Below are positions 7,860 to 15,954 of a stretch of 64,000 nucleotides of DNA, in pieces (the stretch's first letter is position 1; each line of letters begins with the position of its first letter). The position numbers and the translations under genes are program-made. This stretch comes from Crocinitomicaceae bacterium TMED114 (GTDB taxonomy: Bacteria; Bacteroidota; Bacteroidia; Flavobacteriales_D; Sanyastnellaceae), in NCBI GenBank assembly GCA_002172485.2, contig NHFP02000005.1, positions 4,402-68,401 on the forward strand, written 5' to 3'. The notes beneath the pieces are model-generated. The model had not been told where the DNA came from. It did no database searches and saw only the letters and a list, made by a program, of their open reading frames with translations.

Positions 7860-10784
7860 TCAGGCCTTGGCGGTGTCCTTGCTCAGGTCAACCACCGTCG
7901 GGGTGGCGATGAAAATGGAGCTGTAGGTTCCGACCACGACACCGACCATCAGGGCGAAGACGAAGCCCTTGATGTTGTCACCTCCGAAGAGGAAGATGGT
8001 CAGCAGCACCACGAAGGTGGAGAGGGACGTGTTGATGGTCCGGCTCAATGTGCTGTTGAGGGCCAGATTGAACACCTCCTTGCGGTCCTTCTTGGCGCCG
8101 TAGAGGCCGAAGTACTCCCGGATGCGGTCAAACACGACCACCGTGTCGTTGATGGAGTAACCAATCACCGTCAGGATGGCGGCGATGAAGGCTTGGTCGA
8201 TCTCCATCGTGAACGGCAGGATGCCCCAGAAGATGCTGAAGAGCGAGAGCACGATCAGCACGTCGTGGACCATGGCGACCAAGGCGCCGAGTCCGTACTG
8301 CCACTTGCGGAAGCGGATGAAGATGTACAGGAAGATGACGATCAGAGAGAAGACCGTGGCGTTGGTGGCCCCGCGGCGGAAATCGTCGCTGATGGTGCCG
8401 TCGACCTTGTTGTAGCGGTCCACGGTATAGGCACCTGCGCCGGATGCCTTCAAGCCGGAGGCGAGGGCAGCTTGAATCCGCTCGTCCTGGTTCTCGGCTT
8501 CGCTGTCAATCATGAAGTTGGTCATGATGCGCACCTGCCGGTCGCTTTCCTTGGTCTGGACCAGCGGGTTGCCAGCCGTTCCGTCCTCGGTGAAGGCCAC
8601 GCTCAATGCGTCCCGGACACTCTGGACGTCGACCGGTTGCTCGAAGCTCACATCAAACGTGGAGCCTCCGGAGAATTCCACGCCGTAGTTCAAGCCCTTC
8701 GTCGAGAGGCTGGCCAGACCACTCGCGATCACGAGGGCGCTGACGACGTAAGCCATGCGGCGGCGGGCGATGAACGGAATGGCCGACTTCGTGAACCAGT
8801 CTTCGGTCACTTTGGAGGAGAAGGACATGCCCTTCTTGTTGTCCATCCGGGTGTAGAATACGAGGCGGGTCAGCACGATGGCGCTGAACAAGGAGGTGAA
8901 GATGCCCACCATCAGCGTCGTGGCGAAGCCGCGGATGGCGCCACTGCCAAAGCTGTACAGGATGATGGCCGTCAACAACGTGGTGATGTTGGCGTCAATG
9001 ATGGCGCTGTAGGCTTTGGAATAGCCCTCCTTTACAGCACCAGCGAGGCCCTTGCCTGCGCGCATTTCTTCTCGGATGCGCTCGTAGATAAGTACGTTGG
9101 CATCCACGGCCATACCGATGGTCAACACGATACCGGCGATGCCGGGCAGGGTCAAGGCCGCCCCTAAGGAGGAGAGGGCACCAATCAAGAAGAACAGGTT
9201 GGCGATGAGCGCAATGTTGCTCACCACACCCGCGCCGCGGTAGTAGAAGATCATGTAGACCAACACCACGAGGAGGGCGAAGATGAACGAGCTGAGGCCC
9301 GCCTTGATGTTTTCCTCTCCGAGCTGCGGTCCCACGGACACCTCGTCCACGATGCGGGCGGGGGCGGGGAGGGAGCCGGCCTTCAGGAGGCTGGCCAGGT
9401 CTTCGGCTTCGATGAGCTTCTGTTCGGCGGTCTGTCCAGTACCGAAGCTGATCTGGGAACGTCCGTTGAGGATGGCGCTGTTGACGTTGGGGGCGGAGAA
9501 CACGAGGTTGTCCAAGACCACGGCCACAGCGCGGTTGTTGTCGGCGGCAGCCGCCTTGGTCATCTGTCCCCAGATGCCAGCACCTTCACCGTTCATGGTC
9601 ATGTTGCAGACCACGTCACCGATCTCGTCGTAACCGACACGGGCGTCGACGATGCTCTTTCCGTCCAGCTTGGCCTTGCCCCGGCCACTCTGATCCTGAA
9701 TGGCGTAGAGGGTGGACACGTTGCCGTTGCTCTTGGCGCTCCACAACAGGCGGAGATCATTGCCAAGGGCGGCCTGGACAGCGGGCATCCGAAGAATGGT
9801 GTTCACGTCACCGGTGTCGGCTTCGACGCTGTAGCCCACGATGCTGGTGCGGGCGGTGCGCTCGGGCTGGAGAACCGCGAAAAGCGGATTCTTGGCGCGA
9901 AGTTGTTCGGTGCTCAAAGAGGTGTCCGCTGCAGCACTGTCTGCATACAAGTCGGGGCGCATGGCTTGACCGGCAGCGACGTTCGCGTCCGCGATGCGCT
10001 GGGCAACTTCCTCATTGAAGAAGGTCTCCCAGAATTCGAGGTTGGCCGTGGACTTCAGCTGCTTCCGTGCGCGGGCCGGGTCGTCGATGCCCGGAAGCTC
10101 CACGAGGATGCGGCCGCTGAAGGACAGCTTTTGCACGTTGGGTTGTGCCACACCGAGTTGGTCGATTCGCTTGCGAATGATGTTCTCGGTGTTGTTGATG
10201 GCCGTCTCCGCCTCTGCGCGAAGAATGGCGAGGATCTCGTCGTCGGTGCTCTTCTGTGGGAAGAGGTCCCGGTTTTCCATGTTGTGGAACAAGCGCCACA
10301 GCTCGACGTCTCCGCCCTGGGCGGCCCATGCTTGACCGAAGAGGGTGATGAAGTCGGCGTTGGACTCCCGGCGTGCGGCCTTGGCTTCTGCGATGGCAGC
10401 GCGGAATTCGGCGTTCGTGTTGTAATCGGCGAGGGCGATGATGAGGTCCGGGATGGACACTTCGAGGGTCACGCTCATGCCACCGCGGAGGTCGAGGCCG
10501 AGGTTCAGCTCTTGCTCCTTGGCCTCACGATAGGTCTGGCCGAAAACCGGAACAATGGCGGAATCGCCCTTGGAACGGAGGTATGCCTTGGCCTCTTTGG
10601 AGGCGGTGGCGTCGAATTCGGCTTCCGTGATGTCGCCGGATTGAAGCAGCTGCTCGGCTTCGTAGACACCCTGCGCAGCGGCTTCCTTCTCAAACTCGCT
10701 CGAGAAGTAGTTGAAGCTGAGCGTATACAGGGTGGCCAATGCGAGGAGCACCGTGAAGATCAGGACGGCACTTTTGTTCTGCAT
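7860..10784 (-). CDS. secDF: Fused protein translocase subunit SecDF
   Basis: Proton-motive-force driven accessory of the SecYEG translocon that pulls exported proteins through the inner membrane. The 974-residue protein fuses SecD and SecF, as is usual in Bacteroidota. The SecD half (about 1-620) has an N-terminal helix, LNLGLDLRGGMSVTLEV, the large periplasmic domain with RILVELPGIDDPARARK, and six C-terminal helices with DANVLIYERIREEMRAG. The SecF half (about 650-974) has LNYGVEFSGGSTFDVSF, VIGYSINDTVVVFDRIREYF and a final helix bundle. A TATCTTTG promoter element lies 23 bases upstream and a strong terminator follows. It appears monocistronic. Confidence 0.97.
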   Translation of the reverse strand: MQNKSAVLIFTVLLALATLYTLSFNYFSSEFEKEAAAQGVYEAEQLLQSGDITEAEFDATASKEAKAYLRSKGDSAIVPVFGQTYREAKEQELNLGLDLRGGMSVTLEVSIPDLIIALADYNTNAEFRAAIAEAKAARRESNADFITLFGQAWAAQGGDVELWRLFHNMENRDLFPQKSTDDEILAILRAEAETAINNTENIIRKRIDQLGVAQPNVQKLSFSGRILVELPGIDDPARARKQLKSTANLEFWETFFNEEVAQRIADANVAAGQAMRPDLYADSAAADTSLSTEQLRAKNPLFAVLQPERTARTSIVGYSVEADTGDVNTILRMPAVQAALGNDLRLLWSAKSNGNVSTLYAIQDQSGRGKAKLDGKSIVDARVGYDEIGDVVCNMTMNGEGAGIWGQMTKAAAADNNRAVAVVLDNLVFSAPNVNSAILNGRSQISFGTGQTAEQKLIEAEDLASLLKAGSLPAPARIVDEVSVGPQLGEENIKAGLSSFIFALLVVLVYMIFYYRGAGVVSNIALIANLFFLIGALSSLGAALTLPGIAGIVLTIGMAVDANVLIYERIREEMRAGKGLAGAVKEGYSKAYSAIIDANITTLLTAIILYSFGSGAIRGFATTLMVGIFTSLFSAIVLTRLVFYTRMDNKKGMSFSSKVTEDWFTKSAIPFIARRRMAYVVSALVIASGLASLSTKGLNYGVEFSGGSTFDVSFEQPVDVQSVRDALSVAFTEDGTAGNPLVQTKESDRQVRIMTNFMIDSEAENQDERIQAALASGLKASGAGAYTVDRYNKVDGTISDDFRRGATNATVFSLIVIFLYIFIRFRKWQYGLGALVAMVHDVLIVLSLFSIFWGILPFTMEIDQAFIAAILTVIGYSINDTVVVFDRIREYFGLYGAKKDRKEVFNLALNSTLSRTINTSLSTFVVLLTIFLFGGDNIKGFVFALMVGVVVGTYSSIFIATPTVVDLSKDTAKA

Positions 10785-10807
10785 GGTACAGGTGTTTTTA
10801 AGGTCCG

Positions 10808-10815
10808 CAAAGATA
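10808..10815 (-). promoter_or_regulatory. TAnnTTTG promoter element of secDF
   Basis: The minus strand reads TATCTTTG, an exact -7 consensus match, 23 bases before the secDF ATG. Confidence 0.6.
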
Positions 10816-10869
10816 GATAAAACGCGGTGTACAGGGTCTGTGGGCCTCCAAAGGCCGCGGGGTTTGAAT

Positions 10870-10877
10870 TACCTTCG
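10870..10877 (+). promoter_or_regulatory. TAnnTTTG-like element before the DUF4159 gene
   Basis: TACCTTCG, one mismatch to the consensus, is followed by five bases (TCTAC) and ATG. A TTTG lies about 8 bases upstream, too close for a standard -33 box. Confidence 0.4.
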
Positions 10878-10882
10878 TCTAC

Positions 10883-11614
10883 ATGGCGCACAGCACCACG
10901 TTGAAGGAGGGACGATTACGTCAGTTTTGCGTGCACGGTTTCGCTGTGGCGTCTGTTTATTTCGTCGGTCTCCTCCCGGTTTTGTCAGGGTGGAATTCCA
11001 CCGCAGCGCAGGAGGTGCAATTGGCTGTACTTCAATACAAAGGCGGGGGGGATTGGTACTCGAACCCGACGGCGGTTCCGAACCTGGTGGACTTCTGCAA
11101 CGCCGAGCTGAACACGGGGTTTGACGAAGCCGTGCCTTACGTGGAAGTCGGTTCACCCCAGCTGTTCAATTACCCCTTCGTGCACATGACCGGCCATGGC
11201 AACGTGGTCTTCACACCTTCCGAAGCCCGCAACCTGCGTACCTGGCTTGAAGCCGGAGGGTTCCTGCACATCAGCGACAACTACGGCATGGCGCCTTACG
11301 TCCGCAAGGAGATGGAAAAGGTGTTTCCGGAGTTGAGCTGGGTTGAATTGCCCTTTGAACATCCGGTTTACCACGCCGAATACGATTTCGAAGAAGGGTT
11401 GCCCAAAGTGCACGAGCATGACGGAGAGGCCCCGCGTGGATATGGATTGCTGCTGGACGGCCGCCTCGTGTGTTATTTCGATGAGGAATGTGACCTCGGA
11501 GACGGCTGGGAGGACTACGCCGTCCACCGCGATCCCGAACCCGTGCGCCGCCGCGCGCTGGAGATGGGGGCCAACCTCGTCAGCTTCGCGCTGTCGGGCG
11601 CCCGCGACGACTGA
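10883..11614 (+). CDS. DUF4159 family secreted protein
   Basis: The 243-residue protein has an N-terminal hydrophobic segment (about 18-36) ending near TAAQ, consistent with export. The rest matches DUF4159: LAVLQYKGGGDWYSNPTAVP, then FVHMTGHGNVVFTPSEARNL, then LRTWLEAGGFLHISDNYGM, and a C-terminal YDFEEGLPKVHEHDG region. The domain has the look of a degenerate class I glutamine-amidotransferase/ThuA-like fold; no catalytic role is established. It stands alone on the plus strand, and its stop abuts the stop of the convergent M61 gene. ATG chosen 5 nt after a promoter-like TACCTTCG. Confidence 0.85.
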   Translation: MAHSTTLKEGRLRQFCVHGFAVASVYFVGLLPVLSGWNSTAAQEVQLAVLQYKGGGDWYSNPTAVPNLVDFCNAELNTGFDEAVPYVEVGSPQLFNYPFVHMTGHGNVVFTPSEARNLRTWLEAGGFLHISDNYGMAPYVRKEMEKVFPELSWVELPFEHPVYHAEYDFEEGLPKVHEHDGEAPRGYGLLLDGRLVCYFDEECDLGDGWEDYAVHRDPEPVRRRALEMGANLVSFALSGARDD

Positions 11615-13285
11615 TCATCCCGGGAACATGCCCAAACGGGGGCGGGCGAAGTGTCCGGCACCCTCGGGCAACATCCATTGGCTTGTGGTGGCGTGGACGC
11701 TGTCGCGTTGCCATTCCACGTGGAGCTGATTTCTTTCTGTCTCCACTTGGTCCACCACATCGCCACGGCGCAGCCCAGCTTCCCACGCCGGGCTGTCGGG
11801 CCAGCAGACCTTGACTTCGGTTCGGCCCTCCCGGCCTTGGCCACAGAGGGCGCCGCACCGGGCAAGGGGGTCGGCATGGGGCTCGAGGGTGGCCTCGATG
11901 CCTTGGTGCATCATGGCGTCCACCAGTTCGGGCCAGGTATCCTCCGTGCCTTCGCAGAAATCGGCCCGGAGTTGTCGGATCTCGACGGCGCCTTCCGGAC
12001 TCCGCTTGGCGGCTCGGCGTTCCAAGGTGCTCCACCAGCGTTCTTCGGTCAGCGCCCGGGATTGGTCAGGACCGACCAATTCAGCGAGGGCATCCATCAA
12101 CCAGCCGCCGCCGGCGCGGTTCAAGGCCACATCGCAGAGAAAGGCGAGGACAGCGCCCTCCACGTAGATGTTGCCCCGCCGGTGGGGGACCCCCAGCTTG
12201 TAGCCGTCGAGCCAGGTGTCGACGCTGCTGTCGGCCACGGAAGTCTGCAGCCGCCCGGGGTTCCAAAGGTGTCGGGTGAGGAGTTTTTCGAACCGGCGCA
12301 GCCAGCCCTCCATTTCGATGACCCCCGCTTCGAGCAGGAACAGGTCGCCGAGGTAGGTTGTCACCCCTTCCGCCACATAGCCCAAGCGGCTCGGGCTGGC
12401 TTGGGAGAAATCGTAGGGCATCCATTCGGCGGGCCGCAGCCGCTTGACATTCCATGTGTGCACCAGCTCGTGGCTGGCGATGTCGATGACCTCTTCCAGT
12501 CCGGCGGATGGCTGGCCATCGCTGTGGGTCAACTGGTCGGCCGGGCCCCAGGCGATGACGGTGGAGGCCTCGTGTTCGACCCCGTGCCGGGCTTGGAAAT
12601 CGGGGAAGAGGTAGAGGAAATGGTATTGGGGAACCGGAAGCCAGCCGAACGTGGCCATTTGGCTTTCGGTGAATTTCCGGTGGGCCTCGAGGAAGGCGTC
12701 ATCGTCATAATGCCGCTGGCCCCAGACGTGGATGTGGAAGGGGTGACCCGCCACTTCGTATTGGCCGTGCCAGAGGGCATCGGCGGGTGCCGCCATCCAA
12801 GGGCTGTCCATCAACTCCTGGGTCCCCTTGGCCATCAGGTGCACGCCATCCTCGCTGTCGCCCATGTGGGGCAAGGCCGTGGCGATGTACCAATCGTGGG
12901 GGATGTCCGGAAGGTGGATGTGCACTGGAATGTCGGCGAGGTCGTCGTGGTAGGGCAGGCAGTTGACGGGGTTCACATAGAGCAACGCCTCGTCGGCCCA
13001 GGTGCTGCCCGCGTTGAGTTGGGCCGCAGTGAACTGGAACCGGACCTCGACGCTCTCGGATGGTTCCACGGTTTGCCAGCGGTGCAGTCCAACCTTTGAC
13101 AGGGGCTGCCAGCCGGTGTCCGTTCGCTGGACCATGCCACGGATATATTGCCCGAAGTCCCCCTGCTCATAACGGCCGGGTCTCCAAATGGGAAGTTGGA
13201 TGTGGTCGGTGCCCGCCGGAAAGGCGGAGGTGATGGTCAGCTCGTGGCGGCCAGCGCGCTCGATGCGGTGTCGGATTTCGGTCAT
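11615..13285 (-). CDS. M61 (glycyl aminopeptidase-like) metallopeptidase with PDZ domain
   Basis: The 556-residue protein has the M61 layout: an N-terminal beta-domain (about 1-165), a thermolysin-like catalytic domain with SHELVHTWN at about residues 271-279 (HExxH zinc motif, His272, Glu273, His276) and GYVAEGVTTYLGDLFL carrying the third zinc ligand, then a C-terminal PDZ-like domain (about 480-540, PAWEAGLRRGDVVDQVE). No signal peptide is visible, so it is predicted cytoplasmic. Its ATG overlaps the stop of the PafA-like gene (ATGA), so it is translated as the last gene of a five-gene operon. The open frame extends 88 codons upstream of this ATG, but that stretch is antisense-like low-complexity sequence over the phosphatase gene. 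Confidence 0.9.
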   Translation of the reverse strand: MTEIRHRIERAGRHELTITSAFPAGTDHIQLPIWRPGRYEQGDFGQYIRGMVQRTDTGWQPLSKVGLHRWQTVEPSESVEVRFQFTAAQLNAGSTWADEALLYVNPVNCLPYHDDLADIPVHIHLPDIPHDWYIATALPHMGDSEDGVHLMAKGTQELMDSPWMAAPADALWHGQYEVAGHPFHIHVWGQRHYDDDAFLEAHRKFTESQMATFGWLPVPQYHFLYLFPDFQARHGVEHEASTVIAWGPADQLTHSDGQPSAGLEEVIDIASHELVHTWNVKRLRPAEWMPYDFSQASPSRLGYVAEGVTTYLGDLFLLEAGVIEMEGWLRRFEKLLTRHLWNPGRLQTSVADSSVDTWLDGYKLGVPHRRGNIYVEGAVLAFLCDVALNRAGGGWLMDALAELVGPDQSRALTEERWWSTLERRAAKRSPEGAVEIRQLRADFCEGTEDTWPELVDAMMHQGIEATLEPHADPLARCGALCGQGREGRTEVKVCWPDSPAWEAGLRRGDVVDQVETERNQLHVEWQRDSVHATTSQWMLPEGAGHFARPRLGMFPG

Positions 13286-14961
13286 TCCTTGAGCAGGTCT
13301 TCGATGGGGCGGCCGGTGCAGCCGCTGGGTCGGGGGAATCCGATGAGGGCGCTCAGGGTGGGGGCAATGTCCCGGATGTAGGTCCGGCTGTAGGTGCGCC
13401 AATCCTCCGGGACGCCCGGTCCGAGAATCAGGAAGGGCACATGTGTGTCGTAGGCATATGGGCTGCCGTGGCTCGTTCCGGTGCGGCCGTATTCGAGGTA
13501 GCCCGGCTTCAGCATGACCACGACGTCGCCACTGGCTGCCGCATGCCATCCCTGCTGAACAGAGGCTTCAGGCCCTTCATTGTAACGGCCCACGCGGAGA
13601 TCGGCGGCCGTCAGGACCCGTTGGACTTCCGGCGCGGTTTCGGCGATGCCTGCGATGAAGCGGGCCACCGCGTCGGCATCCAAGCCCGCGCGAAGCAGCA
13701 GTGGGCGATCCAAAAAGAACTGGTCATTGTCGTATTTCAACACCAGGTCATCCCGACCGAAGCGGACTTGCAATGCCGTGTCCACGCGGGCCTTCATGGC
13801 TTCCGGGTTCCAATACCCCACGGGCAATCCGCGGGACTTTTCCAGGCCGGGTACAGTCACAGCACCATGATCGGCTGTGAGGAAGGCCATCCATTGGCCC
13901 ATGCCCACTTTTTCGTCGAGGGCATCGAAGAGCCGGGCCAATTGGTCGTCGAGGCGGCGGTAGGTGTCCTCCGTCTCCATGGCGTGGGCCCCGAACCGGT
14001 GTCCCACATAGTCAGTGCTGCTGAAGGAGAGGGCCAGCACGTCTGGCACGGCGTCCGCGCCCAATCCCTCCGCATCGATGGCGGTCAGGCCGAAGTCGAC
14101 CAGCAGGGCGTTGCCCATGGGCGTGGCCTTCAGGATGTCCAGTCCACCGTTCTTCTCGGCCAATGCTTCCAAATCGTAGGGGAATGTGGGCCGCTCGCCT
14201 CCCTTGAAGGTCCCTTCATACGGCGTGTTGTCCGCCATGCTGGCGCGGTAGGTTGCTGCCGCGTCGCGCAGGTCCCACCCGCCTGCGAGCAGGTTCTCTG
14301 CGGCATCGGAGGCATTGAACGTCTGTACCCAGTCCGGCAAGGCGTCCATGTAGTGGGAGCTCGTGATGAAGTCCCCGGCATTCAGCCAGTAGGCGGCATC
14401 CGCAGCGTGGCCGGCAGGGAGGATGGCGCCGCGGTCCTTCATGCTCGCCCCGATGACGGTGGGTTGGAGGCCGTCTGGAGAGGAGAAGTGCAGCTTCAGC
14501 TCGTCGGCCCAGCTACTGGCGTGCATGCGCCGCGGTGACATCTGCCCTTTGCGGCCGGGATTCGTTCCCGGCATGCCGACTGCGCGCACCGCGGTATCTT
14601 CAGCGCAATAGACCACGCGCCCTTCACTGCGGGAATACCAGTTGTTGCTGATGATGCCATGGACCGCCGGCGTGGTACCCGTGGAGATGCTGGCGTGGCC
14701 GGGTCCGGTGTACGTGGGAGCGAAGCCAAAGTGGTGCTCCATGGCGGCGAAGCCCTCATCGAACATGCGGCGGAACCCGTCTTCTCCGAACCCGCTCTCG
14801 TAACGGGTCAGATAATCGGCCCGCATCTGGTCGACGGTGATGGCCACGATGAGCCGCGGGGGCTGGTCTTTTTTGTTATAGGCCTGGGGTGTTTGGGCGG
14901 TCAGGCAGACCGAAGGGGTCAGCAGAAGCAGGGCCGCAATGGCGGAAAAGAGGCGGGACAT
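13282..14961 (-). CDS. PafA-type alkaline phosphatase family protein
   Basis: Predicted periplasmic phosphate monoesterase. The 559-residue product starts with a signal peptide (MSRLFSAIAALLLLTPSVCL, cleavage near TAQ). Catalytic landmarks: VAITVDQMRADYL with the first metal-binding Asp; APTYTGPGHASISTGTTPAV with the nucleophile Thr, followed by HGIISNNWY; SFSSTDYVGHRFG with metal-binding Asp and His; and FLTADHGAV with the second Asp-His pair. This matches the calcium-activated PafA enzymes of Bacteroidota. I chose ATG 14961 over 15018 because of the signal peptide. It sits 25 bases after crcB and overlaps the M61 gene by four bases. Confidence 0.92.
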   Translation of the reverse strand: MSRLFSAIAALLLLTPSVCLTAQTPQAYNKKDQPPRLIVAITVDQMRADYLTRYESGFGEDGFRRMFDEGFAAMEHHFGFAPTYTGPGHASISTGTTPAVHGIISNNWYSRSEGRVVYCAEDTAVRAVGMPGTNPGRKGQMSPRRMHASSWADELKLHFSSPDGLQPTVIGASMKDRGAILPAGHAADAAYWLNAGDFITSSHYMDALPDWVQTFNASDAAENLLAGGWDLRDAAATYRASMADNTPYEGTFKGGERPTFPYDLEALAEKNGGLDILKATPMGNALLVDFGLTAIDAEGLGADAVPDVLALSFSSTDYVGHRFGAHAMETEDTYRRLDDQLARLFDALDEKVGMGQWMAFLTADHGAVTVPGLEKSRGLPVGYWNPEAMKARVDTALQVRFGRDDLVLKYDNDQFFLDRPLLLRAGLDADAVARFIAGIAETAPEVQRVLTAADLRVGRYNEGPEASVQQGWHAAASGDVVVMLKPGYLEYGRTGTSHGSPYAYDTHVPFLILGPGVPEDWRTYSRTYIRDIAPTLSALIGFPRPSGCTGRPIEDLLKE

Positions 14962-14986
14962 GGTCGGTTGTGAATCGACCGGAAAG

Positions 14987-15367
14987 TTAACGCCGGAGGG
15001 TCCCCGCCACGAGCGCAAAAACGGCCATGCACCCGAGAACGCTCAGCGCGATGTTGAGCGTGCCCCACATCCAGTGCCCTCCGGCAAAGAGGCGGTGGGT
15101 GTCGGCACTGAACGTACTGAAGGTGCTGAACCCGCCGCAGAGCCCGATGGCCAAGGCAGCGGGAAGAACATGTCCGTCGGGGAACCGCTCCGCAATCCGG
15201 AAACTGACGAAGGCGAGCAGGGCGGTGGCGAGGAGGTTGGCGGCCAAGGTGCCCATCGGCATCAGGTGACGTTGGTTGAGCCAGACGCCGAGGATGTGTC
15301 GCAGGACCGATCCGGTCCCACCGCCGAAGAAAATGCCGATTAGAAAGGGGAGGGAGAGGGCATTCAT
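14987..15367 (-). CDS. crcB: Fluoride ion channel CrcB/FluC
   Basis: Exports fluoride passively through a dual-topology dimer in the inner membrane. The 126-residue protein has four hydrophobic segments and the diagnostic motifs: GGGTGSVLRH at the N-terminus, GTLAANLLA (the Asn of the pore), and GLCGGFSTFSTFSADT with the paired Phe residues of the fluoride track. The start at 15367 overlaps the PAP2 stop as ATGA; the longer open frame is antisense-like. Being inside an operon of phosphatases it has no room for its own fluoride riboswitch. Confidence 0.95.
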   Translation of the reverse strand: MNALSLPFLIGIFFGGGTGSVLRHILGVWLNQRHLMPMGTLAANLLATALLAFVSFRIAERFPDGHVLPAALAIGLCGGFSTFSTFSADTHRLFAGGHWMWGTLNIALSVLGCMAVFALVAGTLRR

Positions 15368-15954
15368 GGGATGGTTGCAGAGGGTGGATTCAGCCGTTGG
15401 AACCGGCTGAACAGGGTGAAGAGGGCGCTGGCCCAACCTGCGCCAAGCAACGCGCCAAACAGAATGTCGCCCGGATAATGCACACCGAGATAGATTCTGG
15501 TCCAACTCACCAAGGCGGCAAATCCGAAGAGCCAACGCCAGCGTCCTCCCCCAAACAGGAGGACGGCCAGGGTGGCGAGCCCAAAGGTGTTGGCGGCATG
15601 CGAGGACACGAACCCGAACCGGCCTCCCCGGTACACGCTGCCATCGGCATGCTCATGCAAATGCAGTTGCCCGGACAGTTGGGGGTGATGGCTCGGCCGC
15701 AGTCGCTCAAAGCCCGGTTTCATCAGCCGGCTGGAGATGGCATCGGTGCCTCCCACGCAGGCGGCGAACATGGCCAGGCCCAACAGGCCTTTTTTCCAAG
15801 AGCGGCGGGCAAACAGCTGGATCAAAAGCAAGACGACCACGGGCAGGGTGGCCCACTTCGAGGTGAGCCACCACGCGACCGGGGCCAACCAAGAGGGCTG
15901 GCCGTTGAGCAGCAGGAGCAGGGCTTCGTCCCAGGCCTGCAGCGTGTCCAGCAT
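15364..15954 (-). CDS. PAP2-superfamily membrane phosphatase
   Basis: The 196-residue protein has about five membrane helices and the three phosphatase motifs: KPGFERLRP (KxxxxxxRP), GFVSSHAANTFG (PSGH-like, with SSH), and SWTRIYLGVHYPGD (SRxxxGxHxxxD-like, Thr in place of Ser). Likely substrates are lipid pyrophosphates or phosphatidic acid at the membrane, but specificity is not visible. Its ATG shares one base with the stop of the acyl-CoA synthetase gene (TGATG), and its own stop overlaps crcB by four bases. Confidence 0.92.
   Translation of the reverse strand: MLDTLQAWDEALLLLLNGQPSWLAPVAWWLTSKWATLPVVVLLLIQLFARRSWKKGLLGLAMFAACVGGTDAISSRLMKPGFERLRPSHHPQLSGQLHLHEHADGSVYRGGRFGFVSSHAANTFGLATLAVLLFGGGRWRWLFGFAALVSWTRIYLGVHYPGDILFGALLGAGWASALFTLFSRFQRLNPPSATIP

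Noticed and set aside
14987-15535. Longer 182-residue version of CrcB and a possible fluoride riboswitch
   Set aside because: The extra N-terminus is antisense-like sequence inside the PAP2 gene. CrcB is coupled by an ATGA overlap, leaving no space for a riboswitch.
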